DNA of 64,000 nucleotides from Burkholderiales bacterium (GTDB lineage Bacteria > Pseudomonadota > Gammaproteobacteria > Burkholderiales > Burkholderiaceae_C), in the NCBI GenBank assembly GCA_016702555.1, contig JADJDV010000005.1, positions 310,001 through 374,000 on the forward strand, given 5' to 3'. The notes beneath the pieces were generated by a model that worked only from the letters and a program-made list of their open reading frames with translations, ran no database searches and had not been told where the DNA came from. Made by a program: the position numbers and the translations under genes. This document shows positions 8,952 through 17,310 of the stretch, in pieces; positions within the stretch are counted from its first letter, which is position 1; each line of letters begins with the position of its first letter.

Positions 8952-10664
8952 TCAGCCGCCACGCAGACCCGGAAAATCGTCCTCGAAATATTCGTGCTCG
9001 CCGCGCCCGCCGTCGGCGCGGCGCGTGTTCTCGGCCGTGCGCATCTCCACCCGGCGGATCTTGCCGCTGATGGTCTTGGGCAGTTCGCTGACGAACTGGA
9101 TGCGGCGCACGCGCTTGTAGGGCGCCAGGCGCTCGCGCGCGAAGGCGAAGATGGCTTCGGCCAGCTCGGCGCTCGGCGCCTCGCCCGGCAGCAGGGTCAC
9201 GAAGGCCTTGGGCACGGCCAGCCGCACCGGGTCGGGGCTGGGCACGATGGCGACCTCGGTGACCGCCGGGTGCTCGATCAGGCAGCTTTCCAGCTCGAAC
9301 GGGCTGATGCGGTAATCGCTGGCCTTGAACACGTCGTCGGCGCGGCCGACGAAGGTGATGTAGCCGTCGGCGTCGCGCGTGGCGGTGTCGCCGGTGCGGT
9401 AGCAGCCGCCGCGCATCACCTCGGCGGTCTTCTCGGCGCTGTCCTCGTAGGCCGTCATCAGGCCCAGCGGGCGCGGCGCCAGCGTCAACGACACCTCGCC
9501 CTCGGCCGCCGGCCGCTCGTCGACGTCCAGCAGCACGACTTGGTAACCCGGCAACGGCCGTCCCATGCTGCCGGGCTTGATGGCCTGGCCCGGTGGGTTG
9601 CCGATCTGTGCCGTGGTCTCGGTCTGGCCGTAGCCGTCGCGCAGCATCAGGCCCCAGGCGCTCTTCACCTGCTCGATGATCTCGGGGTTCAGCGGCTCGC
9701 CGGCGCCAATCACCTCGCGCAGCGACAGCCGGCCCGTCCACCCCGGCAGGTCTTCCTGGATCAGCATGCGCCACACGGTGGGCGGCGCGCACAGGCTGGT
9801 GACGCGGTACCGCTCCAGCACGCCCAGCAAGGCTGGGGCCGAGAAGCGCGCGTAGTTGAAGATGAAGATGGTGGCGCCGGCGTTCCAGGGTGCGAAGAAA
9901 CAGCTCCAGGCGTGCTTGGCCCAGCCCGGCGAGCTGATGTTCAGGTGCACGTCGCCCGGCTGCAGGCCGATCCAGTACATGGTGCTGAGGTGCCCGACCG
10001 GATAGCTCTGGTGCGTGTGCAGCACCAGCTTGGGCTTGGATGTCGTGCCGCTGGTGAAGTACAGCAGCAGCGGATCGTCGGCACCGGTCGGCCCGTCGGG
10101 TGTGAACGCTGTCGCCGCCTGCGCGCTGTCGTCAAAGCGCCGCCAACCATCCACCGGCGCGCCCACGGTGATGCGGGTGTAGTTGCCGGCCAGGTCGGCA
10201 AACTTGGCGGCCTGCTCGCTGGCGACGGCCACGTGGCGCACGCCGCCGCGCTCCAGTCGATCGCGCAGGTCGTCAGGCGTCAGCAACATGGTGGCGGGAA
10301 TCATCACCGCGCCCAGCTTGATGCAGGCCAGCATCAGCTCCCACAACGCCAGCTCGTTGCCCAGCATCAGCAGCACGCGATCGCCGCGCTTCACGCCGGC
10401 ATCGCGCAACCAGTTGGCGACCTGATCGCTGCGTGCGCTCAGCTGGGCAAAGCTGCGCCGGGTCTCGCTGCCGTCCTCGCCGACGATGTGCAGGGCCGTG
10501 GCGTCGTTGCCGCGCGCCATGGCGTCAAAGTGGTCAAGCGCCCAGTTGAATGTCGTCAACTGCGGCCAGCGGAAATCACGGTAGGCGGTGTCGTAATCGC
10601 TGCGATGCTCGAGCAGGAAGTCGCGCGCTTCGGTGAACGCAGCGGCGGAAGAAGTGGCGGCCAT
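8952..10664 (-). CDS. Acyl-CoA synthetase (AMP-forming), medium-chain type
   Basis: A 570-residue ANL-superfamily enzyme that would activate a carboxylic acid as an acyl-adenylate and transfer it to CoA. Visible motifs are A3 YFTSGTTSKPKLV, A5 DGYGQTET, A7 YRTGD, A8 FVGRADDVFKASDYRIS and the A10 lysine in LPKTISGKIRR. The overall form (SxPGWAKHAWSCFFAPW, FELE after the hinge) resembles the medium-chain ACSM or benzoate-type group more than acetyl-CoA synthetase. The ATG at 10664 has a GGAG ribosome site; an upstream GTG would add ten residues. No pathway genes lie beside it, so the acid used is unknown. Confidence 0.88.
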   Translation of the reverse strand: MAATSSAAAFTEARDFLLEHRSDYDTAYRDFRWPQLTTFNWALDHFDAMARGNDATALHIVGEDGSETRRSFAQLSARSDQVANWLRDAGVKRGDRVLLMLGNELALWELMLACIKLGAVMIPATMLLTPDDLRDRLERGGVRHVAVASEQAAKFADLAGNYTRITVGAPVDGWRRFDDSAQAATAFTPDGPTGADDPLLLYFTSGTTSKPKLVLHTHQSYPVGHLSTMYWIGLQPGDVHLNISSPGWAKHAWSCFFAPWNAGATIFIFNYARFSAPALLGVLERYRVTSLCAPPTVWRMLIQEDLPGWTGRLSLREVIGAGEPLNPEIIEQVKSAWGLMLRDGYGQTETTAQIGNPPGQAIKPGSMGRPLPGYQVVLLDVDERPAAEGEVSLTLAPRPLGLMTAYEDSAEKTAEVMRGGCYRTGDTATRDADGYITFVGRADDVFKASDYRISPFELESCLIEHPAVTEVAIVPSPDPVRLAVPKAFVTLLPGEAPSAELAEAIFAFARERLAPYKRVRRIQFVSELPKTISGKIRRVEMRTAENTRRADGGRGEHEYFEDDFPGLRGG

Positions 10665-10776
10665 GCTTGTCTCCGGTGTTCGCCGCGCGCTCACCGGCGG
10701 AGTCAGGGCCGGACGACGCTGCGGTCAGCCAAGCATCTTAGCGCTGTGATCGAAGTTCCCAGCACCGCCAGACGAA

Positions 10777-11163
10777 TCAATCGTCCTTGCGCGTCGGCGC
10801 GGCCACGTCCCGCCAAGCCACGTCCTCGACGCCGCTCGGGCGCGCGACCCCGGTCGCACCCGCGGCATCGGCGCGCGGCGTGCTGCTGGCAGCGGCGCGC
10901 TGGGGCCAGCGCTGGCGGGTCAATTCGCGGTAGCGGCGCCACAGCACGGTGACCGCCGCGGGGCGCCCCGTGAACAGGCTGCGGACCAGGCTGACCATCA
11001 CCATCACCACCAGCCAGATCAACAGGCTGGCCGCAAACACCAGGCCAATCGTGGCCAGCATCGTCCACACGAGCAGGCCGAACGCGGCGCTCAGGAAGCG
11101 CTCAAGGCCGCCGCCTGTCGTGGACGAAGAAGAAGGCAATTGACGAAAATACATACTGTTCAT
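10777..11163 (-). CDS. Small inner-membrane protein, unknown function
   Basis: A 128-residue protein I cannot assign to a characterised family. A serine- and glycine-rich start is followed by one long or two short hydrophobic segments at about residues 24-61 (FGLLVWTMLATIGLVFAASL and WLVVMVMVSLV), then a short FTGRPAAV motif and a basic, proline- and alanine-rich cytosolic tail. Similar short membrane proteins occur in many Burkholderiales. A second ATG at 11154 is possible. It lies 51 bases upstream of the nagZ stop end on the same strand. Confidence 0.6.
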   Translation of the reverse strand: MNSMYFRQLPSSSSTTGGGLERFLSAAFGLLVWTMLATIGLVFAASLLIWLVVMVMVSLVRSLFTGRPAAVTVLWRRYRELTRQRWPQRAAASSTPRADAAGATGVARPSGVEDVAWRDVAAPTRKDD

Positions 11164-11214
11164 GCCCCGTCTGACCGCGCACCGAATCGGAAGTTCAGCC
11201 GCGTTCAGCCGCGC

Positions 11215-12270
11215 TTAAGGCAGCAGCGCCAGCGCGTGCAGGTAGTCGGGCGAGCGCATCAGCGCATCCCACTCCGGCGCCGCCTGCCGCGGCAGCAGCG
11301 CGCGGCGACGCGCCTCGCTGGCGGCGCTGGGCTGCCACTGGCCGGTGATCTGCGCCTCGGCCAGGCCGTCGATGACATCGTCGAGCACGTGCCCTTCCCC
11401 CAGCGACTGGTTGCACAGCAGCGCCAGGTCGCAGCCGGCGGTCAGCGCCGCCAGCGCGGCCTCGGTCGGGTTCACGGTGCGGCCATCGATGTGGCGGGCC
11501 GCCTCCATGCTCAGGTCGTCGGTGAAGATGGCGCCGCCGAAGCCCAGGTGCTGGCGCAGCACGGCCTGCAACCAGCGCGCCGAGTACCCGGCCGGGCGGC
11601 GATCGACCTTGGGATAGACCACGTGGGCCGCCATCACGGCGTCCAGCGCCATGCCCAGCCAGCCATAGGGCGCCCCGTCGTCCTGGAGAATGGCGCGCAG
11701 GCCACGCGGGTCGCGCGGCAGATCGGTGTGCGAATCGGCGGCGACGAAGCCGTGGCCGGGAAAGTGCTTGCCGCAGCTGCCCATGCCAGCACGCAGCAGG
11801 CCGTGCATGACGCTCTTGGCCAGCAGGGTCACCACGCGCGCATCGGCATGGAAGGCGCGGTCGCCGATGACGCCCGAGGGGCCCCAATCCAGATCAAGCA
11901 CCGGCGTGAAGCTGAAGTCGACGCCGCAGGCGCGCAACTCCGTCGCCAGCACGTAGCCGCAGGCGCTGGCCGCGTCCTGCGCGCGCATGGCGTCCTGCAT
12001 CCACAGCTCGCCCAGCGCGCGCATCGGCGGCAGGTGCGTGAAGCCATCGGCGCGAAAGCGCTGCACGCGGCCGCCTTCGTGATCGACACAGATCAGCAGA
12101 TCGGGCCGCAGGCGCTTGATGTCCGCCGCGAGCGCGCTGAGCTGCGCCCGGCTGGCCCAGTTGCGCGCGAACAGGATCATGCCGCCCACCAGCGGATGCG
12201 CCAGGCGCCGCGCGTCGGCCTCGGTCAGTTGCGTGCCGGCGATGTCGATGATGAGGGGGGCGTGTTGCAT
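11215..12270 (-). CDS. nagZ: Beta-N-acetylhexosaminidase, peptidoglycan recycling
   Basis: NagZ is a cytoplasmic GH3 enzyme that removes N-acetylglucosamine from GlcNAc-anhydroMurNAc peptides during murein recycling. The 351-residue product has the family core: CVDHEGGRVQRF, the catalytic-loop motif KHFPGHGFVAADSHTDLP, and the nucleophile aspartate in IFTDDLSMEAA. I start it at the ATG at 12270 (MQHAPLIIDIAG), the conserved domain start; a TTG seven codons upstream is unlikely. In Burkholderiales it commonly follows acpS, as here, at the end of the rnc-era-recO-pdxJ-acpS run. Confidence 0.95.
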   Translation of the reverse strand: MQHAPLIIDIAGTQLTEADARRLAHPLVGGMILFARNWASRAQLSALAADIKRLRPDLLICVDHEGGRVQRFRADGFTHLPPMRALGELWMQDAMRAQDAASACGYVLATELRACGVDFSFTPVLDLDWGPSGVIGDRAFHADARVVTLLAKSVMHGLLRAGMGSCGKHFPGHGFVAADSHTDLPRDPRGLRAILQDDGAPYGWLGMALDAVMAAHVVYPKVDRRPAGYSARWLQAVLRQHLGFGGAIFTDDLSMEAARHIDGRTVNPTEAALAALTAGCDLALLCNQSLGEGHVLDDVIDGLAEAQITGQWQPSAASEARRRALLPRQAAPEWDALMRSPDYLHALALLP

Positions 12271-12346
12271 GGCTTCGGGTCGAACAATCAAAAAAGATGA
12301 CTTCAGTAGCTAGCCGCAATTTTCCTGCGCTCACTCGAAATGCCGG

Positions 12347-12754
12347 TCATGTTGAATCATTCGGCAGCTTCTCGACCACACAAAAACTGGCGGCGTACTC
12401 GCTCTCGTCGGTCACCGTGATGTGTGCCTTGAGGCCTTGCGCCTCAAACCAGTCCTTCAGCCCGCCGTGCAGCACGATCATCGGCTCACCACTGGGGCGA
12501 TTGCTGATTTCGCACAGGCGCCAGTGCATGGGCAGGCGCATGCCCAAGCCAATGGCCTTGCTGAACGCCTCCTTGGCGGAAAAGCGCGTCGCCAGGTAGC
12601 GCAGGCCGCGCTCGGGCCAGCGGGCGCTGCGGCGGCGCCACACGGCCAGTTCGGCATCGCTCAGAATTTTTTTTGCGAAGCGCTCGCCATGCCGCTCGAA
12701 GCTGGCGCGGATGCGGCGGATATCGCAGATGTCGGTGCCAATGCCGTGGATCAT
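12347..12754 (-). CDS. acpS: Holo-[acyl-carrier-protein] synthase
   Basis: AcpS transfers 4'-phosphopantetheine from CoA to the serine of apo-ACP. The 135-residue product starts MIHGIGTDICDIRRI, where the aspartate binds magnesium. It carries the second signature RYLATRFSAKEAFSKAIG at about residues 54-71, with the catalytic glutamate. Its ATG at 12754 overlaps the pdxJ stop as ATGA. The open frame continues far upstream, but only as an out-of-phase reading of pdxJ. Its substrate acpP is in the same window at 25484. Confidence 0.95.
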   Translation of the reverse strand: MIHGIGTDICDIRRIRASFERHGERFAKKILSDAELAVWRRRSARWPERGLRYLATRFSAKEAFSKAIGLGMRLPMHWRLCEISNRPSGEPMIVLHGGLKDWFEAQGLKAHITVTDESEYAASFCVVEKLPNDST

Positions 12755-13527
12755 GGCTGAAGCCACGCCGCCTCGATGCAGCGCAGATACGCGCGCACGG
12801 TAGCGGCGTAGCCCAGTTCCAGCGCATCGGAGATCAGCGCATGACCGATGCTGACTTCGGCCACATCGGGCACCCGGCGCACGAATTGCGTGAGGTTGTC
12901 GCGATTCAGGTCGTGCCCGGCGTTGACGCCCAGGCCCGCATCGCGCGCGGCGCGGGCGGCGGCGGCGTAGCACGCCAACTGCGTCTGGCGCGCCGCATCG
13001 TCGCCACCGGCCCAGGCGGCCGCGTAGGGCTCGGTGTACAGCTCGACACGGTCGGCGCCCACGGCATGGGCGTACGCCATCAGGCCGGGATCGGGGTCCA
13101 TGAACAGGCTCACGCGCACGCCCAGCCCGCGCGCCTCGGCCACCAGCGGACGCAGGCGATCGCGCACCGCCGCGTCGCCCAGCGCCCAGCCGTGATCGCT
13201 GGTGAACTGGTCTTCGCTGTCGGGCACGAAGGTGCACTGGTCGGGCCGCACCGTGCGGATGAAGTCCATCAGGTTCTGCGTCGGATTGCCTTCGATGTTG
13301 TATTCGCGCCCCGGCCAAGCCTGCATCAGCGTGGCCAGTTCGCGCACGTCGTGGGCGCGGATGTGGCGCTCGTCGGGCCGCGGGTGCACGGTGATGCCGT
13401 GGGCGCCGGCTTGCAGGCACAGCTCCGCCGCGCGCACCACGCTGGGAATGCCCAAGTGGCGCGTGTTGCGCACCAGCGCGACTTTGTTGACGTTGACTGA
13501 AAGCAGGGTTTTTTTGCTGGTGTTCAC
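12751..13527 (-). CDS. pdxJ: Pyridoxine 5'-phosphate synthase
   Basis: PdxJ condenses 1-deoxyxylulose 5-phosphate with 3-amino-2-oxopropyl phosphate, giving pyridoxine 5'-phosphate. The TIM-barrel product shows LLSVNVNKVALVRN at the N-terminus, HPRPDERHI, EYNIEGNPT, FVPDSEDQ-TSDHGW, ELYTEPYA and NAGHDLN. I chose a GTG start at 13527 because it gives 258 residues, the normal length, and makes a GTGA overlap with the recO stop. The longer frame has no ATG near the domain start. Coupled to recO upstream and acpS downstream. Confidence 0.95.
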   Translation of the reverse strand: MNTSKKTLLSVNVNKVALVRNTRHLGIPSVVRAAELCLQAGAHGITVHPRPDERHIRAHDVRELATLMQAWPGREYNIEGNPTQNLMDFIRTVRPDQCTFVPDSEDQFTSDHGWALGDAAVRDRLRPLVAEARGLGVRVSLFMDPDPGLMAYAHAVGADRVELYTEPYAAAWAGGDDAARQTQLACYAAAARAARDAGLGVNAGHDLNRDNLTQFVRRVPDVAEVSIGHALISDALELGYAATVRAYLRCIEAAWLQP

Positions 13528-14285
13528 GACAGGCTTTGCAAATCCATCATCAGCTGCCGCGTGCGCAGCGTGCCGACCCCGCAATGGTAGTGGAGCAACT
13601 CGCGCAACTGGTGGCGCAGGTGGGTGCGCGACTCGCCGGGCAGGCCGGCAACGGCGTGCAGCGTGGCCGAGAACGGCGCTGCATCCTCCATCGCATCCGC
13701 CAGCGCCTGCCAGTGCGCACCGGTCAGCCAGGCGCCGTCATCGGCATGTGCGGTGCGCAGGCCGCCCTCGGGCACCAGGCGATAGCGCTCCTCGCCCGAC
13801 AAAGGCGCGAAAGTCAGCGTCTGCACATCCAACGCGGGCAGGTGGCCGGTTTCGCGCAGCAGCAGCAACTCAAAGGCGCGCAGCGCGGCGGCATGCAATG
13901 TCTCGCTCTTGTCGGCCGCCAGCACGTGGACCAGCGCGGCGTAGGCATCGAACAGGCGCGGGTGCGCGTCCTCTCGGGCGAGCAGGCGCATCAGCAACTC
14001 GTTGGCGTAATAACCCGACAGCAGCGCATCGCCCGTGGGCATCACCTGGCCGCCGCCCCATTCGGCGCCTTTCAGGGTGCGGATCTCGGCATCGCCACCC
14101 CAGTTCAGCGACAGCGGCTGCAAAGGCAGCAGCACCGGCCGGAAGTTGGACGACGGCCGCTTCGCGCCCTTGGCCACCAGCGCCACGCGACCGTGCGCGC
14201 GCGAGAACGCTTCGACGATCACGCTGGACTCGCTCCAGTCGTAGTGATGGAGAACGTAAGAGGGCTCGTGGGTGACGCGCTTCAC
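13524..14285 (-). CDS. recO: DNA repair protein RecO
   Basis: RecO works with RecF and RecR to load RecA on gapped DNA and to anneal SSB-coated strands. The 253-residue product has the N-terminal OB domain (YVLHHYDWSESSVIVEAFSR, then GRVALVAKGAKRP) and the helical C-terminal domain ending LLHYHCG. The GTG start at 14285 overlaps the era TGA as GTGA and gives the standard length. It sits in the conserved rnc-era-recO-pdxJ-acpS string. Confidence 0.93.
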   Translation of the reverse strand: MKRVTHEPSYVLHHYDWSESSVIVEAFSRAHGRVALVAKGAKRPSSNFRPVLLPLQPLSLNWGGDAEIRTLKGAEWGGGQVMPTGDALLSGYYANELLMRLLAREDAHPRLFDAYAALVHVLAADKSETLHAAALRAFELLLLRETGHLPALDVQTLTFAPLSGEERYRLVPEGGLRTAHADDGAWLTGAHWQALADAMEDAAPFSATLHAVAGLPGESRTHLRHQLRELLHYHCGVGTLRTRQLMMDLQSLS

Positions 14286-15238
14286 TCGTAGCCAAACGAG
14301 CGCACGCGCGCCTCGTCGTCGGCCCAGCCGCTGCGCACCTTGACCCACAACTCGAGAAACAGCTTGCAGTCCATGAGCTTTTCCAGCTCCTGCCGCGCTT
14401 CGGTGCCGATGCGCTTGAGGCGTTCGCCCTTGTCACCGATCACCATCGCCTTGTGGCCGTCGCGCTCGACCACGATGGTGGCGGCGATGCGCACCATGCG
14501 GCCGTGCTGCTTGCTCTTTTCTTCCTTGAACTGCTCGATGACCACGGTGGAGGTGTAAGGCAACTCGTCGCCGGTCAGGCGGAACAGCTTCTCGCGCACC
14601 ACTTCACCGGCGAGGAACTTCTCGCTCTTGTCGGTCAACTCATCCTCGCTGTACCACCAGGCCTGCTCGGGCAGGTAGCGCCCGCAGATCTGCAGCAGCC
14701 GCTTCACGTCCTTGGGCTGCTTGGCCGACATCGGCACGAACTCGGCAAACGGAAAGCGTTCCTGCATGTCGCGCAGCCAGGGCGCGATTTCGGCCCGGCG
14801 ATGCACGGTGTCGAGCTTGTTGGCCACCAGCAGCACCGGCGTGCCCTCTTTCAGCAGCGCCAGCACCTTGGCATCGCCCAGGGTGAAGCTGCCCGCCTCG
14901 ACCACGAACAGCACCAGATCGACGCCGTCGATGGCGCCCAGCACCGTCCGATTGAGCGATTTGTTCAGCGCCGTGCCGTGCTTGGTCTGGAAACCCGGCG
15001 TGTCGACGAAGACGTACTGCGCGCCGCCGCCCTGCCCGTCGGCCAGCGTGCGGATGCCGGTGATGCGGTGGCGCGTGGTCTGCGCCTTGCGGCTGGTGAT
15101 GCTGATCTTCTGCCCCACCAGGGCATTGAGCAGCGTCGACTTGCCGACGTTGGGCTTGCCGACGATGGCGATCAGGCCGCAGCGCTGTTGACCTGCGGCC
15201 GGCGGCGTGGATTCGATGGAAGAACTGGAACTGGTCAT
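14282..15238 (-). CDS. era: GTPase Era
   Basis: Era is a GTPase that binds 16S rRNA near its 3' end and helps mature the small ribosomal subunit. The 318-residue protein has G1 GKPNVGKST (about residues 27-35), the switch region SRKAQTTRHR, G3 DTPG and G4 NKLD, with a C-terminal KH RNA-binding domain (IVVERDGHKAMVIGDKG). The ATG at 15238 overlaps the rnc stop as ATGA; the longer frame upstream is only antisense-like reading of rnc. The serine-rich first 14 residues vary in the family. Confidence 0.97.
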   Translation of the reverse strand: MTSSSSSIESTPPAAGQQRCGLIAIVGKPNVGKSTLLNALVGQKISITSRKAQTTRHRITGIRTLADGQGGGAQYVFVDTPGFQTKHGTALNKSLNRTVLGAIDGVDLVLFVVEAGSFTLGDAKVLALLKEGTPVLLVANKLDTVHRRAEIAPWLRDMQERFPFAEFVPMSAKQPKDVKRLLQICGRYLPEQAWWYSEDELTDKSEKFLAGEVVREKLFRLTGDELPYTSTVVIEQFKEEKSKQHGRMVRIAATIVVERDGHKAMVIGDKGERLKRIGTEARQELEKLMDCKLFLELWVKVRSGWADDEARVRSFGYE

Positions 15239-15945
15239 GCCTTCGGATGATGCTGTAGTGCCTGCAGCATGGCGGCGGCGGCGGCCTGCTCGGCGGCGCG
15301 GCGCGAAGCGCCCTGGCCCAGGCGCTGCAGATCGAATGCCGCCACCCGGCACGCGACTTCAAAGGTCTGCCGGTGCGCTGCGCCGGCCACCTGCGTCACC
15401 TCGTATTGCGGCAGCGGCATCTTGCGCCCCTGCAGCCATTCCTGCAAGCTGGTCTTGGCGTCCTTGGCCGCGGCCGAGAGCGCCGGGTTGATCCGCACGC
15501 CGTCGAACAGGCGGCGCACCAGGGCACTCGCGGCCTCCGGACCGCCATCCAGGTAGACGGCGCCAATGATCGCCTCCAGCGCGTCGGCCAGGATCGACGG
15601 CCGCCGCTGGCCGCCCGAACGCAACTCGCCCTCGCCCAGCCGCAGCAGCGCCGGCAGGCCGAGTTCGGAGGCCAGGCGGTGCAGGCTGTCCTGGCGCACC
15701 AGCTGCGCGCGCACGCGCGACAGGTCGCCCTCGGGCAACTCGTCCAGCGCCTCGTACAGCAGGTGCGCGACCGCCAGCCCCAGCACCGAATCGCCGAGAA
15801 ACTCAAGCCGCTCATTGTGGTCGGCGGAAAAGCTGCGGTGCGTCAGCGCCCGCGCCAGCAGCGCTGGCTGGGTGAAGTGGTAGCGCAGGCGCGACTGCAG
15901 CGCCGCGAGCGCATCGGGCGTGCTCACGCGCCAGTCAACGGCCAA
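15235..15945 (-). CDS. rnc: Ribonuclease III
   Basis: RNase III cuts double-stranded RNA in rRNA precursors and in some mRNAs and sRNAs. The 236-residue product contains the signature ERLEFLGDSVLG (about residues 45-56) with the metal-binding acidic residues, the second catalytic site ADALEAIIGAVYLDGG, and a C-terminal double-stranded RNA-binding domain (SLQEWLQGRKMPLPQYEV, then alanine-rich helix). It lies 15 bases downstream of the DUF4845 gene and is translationally coupled to era. Confidence 0.96.
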   Translation of the reverse strand: MAVDWRVSTPDALAALQSRLRYHFTQPALLARALTHRSFSADHNERLEFLGDSVLGLAVAHLLYEALDELPEGDLSRVRAQLVRQDSLHRLASELGLPALLRLGEGELRSGGQRRPSILADALEAIIGAVYLDGGPEAASALVRRLFDGVRINPALSAAAKDAKTSLQEWLQGRKMPLPQYEVTQVAGAAHRQTFEVACRVAAFDLQRLGQGASRRAAEQAAAAAMLQALQHHPKA

Positions 15946-15960
15946 TGCCGCCGCGCGCGC

Positions 15961-16323
15961 TCAACCGCCGCGGGAGGAGCCACGGTACTTGATCACCAGG
16001 TAGGCCGGGCCGAACAAGGGAATTTCCTTGTCGTAAGCAAAGCTGACCACCACCTGGTCGTCCATCTTGGTCACCTCCAGATCGCGCCCGGCAATCGAGG
16101 AGATGTAGTCCACCGACGCCGAACGGTCGAACGCCGCGCGCACCGCCGCCACCGTGTTGCCCTCGGCGGCGGCCTTGCCGACCGCCTTCTGGATCGCCAT
16201 GTATTCAGTCGCCGTCGGCACCACGCGGGCGCCCACGATGCCCACCAGCGCCAGCAGCACGCCGAGCAGCAGCAGACCGAAAAACGAAATGCCGCGCTGC
16301 GACGATCGACTTCCCTTTCTCAT
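15961..16323 (-). CDS. DUF4845 membrane protein between lepB and rnc
   Basis: A 120-residue protein with a basic start and a single membrane segment (ISFFGLLLLGVLLALVGIVG, about residues 12-31), followed by a small extracytoplasmic domain. It matches the DUF4845 family, which is regularly found between lepB and rnc in Beta- and Gammaproteobacteria. The family has no established function. The N-terminal QRGISFFGLLLL segment has a pilin-like look, but I see no type III signal cleavage motif with confidence. Confidence 0.85.
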   Translation of the reverse strand: MRKGSRSSQRGISFFGLLLLGVLLALVGIVGARVVPTATEYMAIQKAVGKAAAEGNTVAAVRAAFDRSASVDYISSIAGRDLEVTKMDDQVVVSFAYDKEIPLFGPAYLVIKYRGSSRGG

Positions 16324-16344
16324 GCCTGTTCTCCCCTGCCCTGA

Positions 16345-17310
16345 TCAGTTGAATGAGCCGATGCGCTTGAGATCGCTGAAATTCATCCAGACGAAGAACG
16401 CCTTGCCGACCACGTTGGCGTCGGGCACGAAGCCCCAGTAGCGCGAATCGAGTGAATTGTCGCGGTTGTCGCCCATGACGAAATAATGGCCCTCGGGCAC
16501 CTTGCAGCTGACGCCCTCGACGGTGTAGCGGCAGCCGTCCTTGTAGCGGAATTCGTCCGCGCCCGCCACAAAGGCCGGGCGCCGGCCGTCGACGATGACG
16601 CGGTGGCGCTTTTCGCCCAGTTGCTCGTCGAACTGCTTGAAATACTCCATCGACGACTCGTCGAAGAAGTCCGAGGCCGCCGTCTGCGCCATCGGCTGGC
16701 CGTTGATGCTGATCTGCTTGTTCAGATAGCTCACCTCGTCGCCGGGCAGACCGACCACGCGCTTGATGTAGTCCACGCTCGGCCGCGGCGGGTAGCGGAA
16801 CACCACCACGTCGCCGCGCTGCACCGGATTGCCCGCCGTCAGGCGCTGATTCAGCACCGGCAGCTTGAGGCCGTAGGTGAACTTGTTGACCAGGATCAGG
16901 TCGCCGATCAGCAGCGTCGGGATCATCGATCCGGACGGGATCTTGAACGGCTCGAACACGAAGGAGCGCAGCAGGAACACGACCAGGATCACCGGGAACA
17001 GTCCCGCCGTCCAGTCCAGCCACCAGGGCTGCGCCAGCACGCGCTCGCGCGCCGCGGCGCTGGCCTCGTCCACCTGCGTGATGCCTTGCGCCGCCAGTTC
17101 GGCACGGCGCTGATCGAGCTGCGCCTGCAGCGCCTGCGCGGCAGCGCGGCGGCGCGGCAGGAACACGAAGCGCTCGGCCAGCCAGTACAGGCCGGTCACC
17201 AGCGTCGCCATGAACAGCAGCAATGCGAAGTTGCCCTCGATCGCGCCCGTGTACCAGGCGGCGCCGTAGCCGACGAAGGCGGCCAGGACGATGGCGGTCA
17301 GGATCGGCAT
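16345..17310 (-). CDS. lepB: Signal peptidase I
   Basis: LepB is the inner-membrane serine/lysine-dyad protease that removes signal peptides from exported proteins. The 321-residue product has two N-terminal membrane segments, the catalytic serine in IPSGSMIPTL, the catalytic lysine in DYIKRVVGLPGDEV, and the late box GDNRDNSLDSRYWG. It starts at the ATG at 17310, which shares one base with the lepA stop (TGATG). The frame open further upstream is the lepA region out of phase. Confidence 0.96.
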   Translation of the reverse strand: MPILTAIVLAAFVGYGAAWYTGAIEGNFALLLFMATLVTGLYWLAERFVFLPRRRAAAQALQAQLDQRRAELAAQGITQVDEASAAARERVLAQPWWLDWTAGLFPVILVVFLLRSFVFEPFKIPSGSMIPTLLIGDLILVNKFTYGLKLPVLNQRLTAGNPVQRGDVVVFRYPPRPSVDYIKRVVGLPGDEVSYLNKQISINGQPMAQTAASDFFDESSMEYFKQFDEQLGEKRHRVIVDGRRPAFVAGADEFRYKDGCRYTVEGVSCKVPEGHYFVMGDNRDNSLDSRYWGFVPDANVVGKAFFVWMNFSDLKRIGSFN

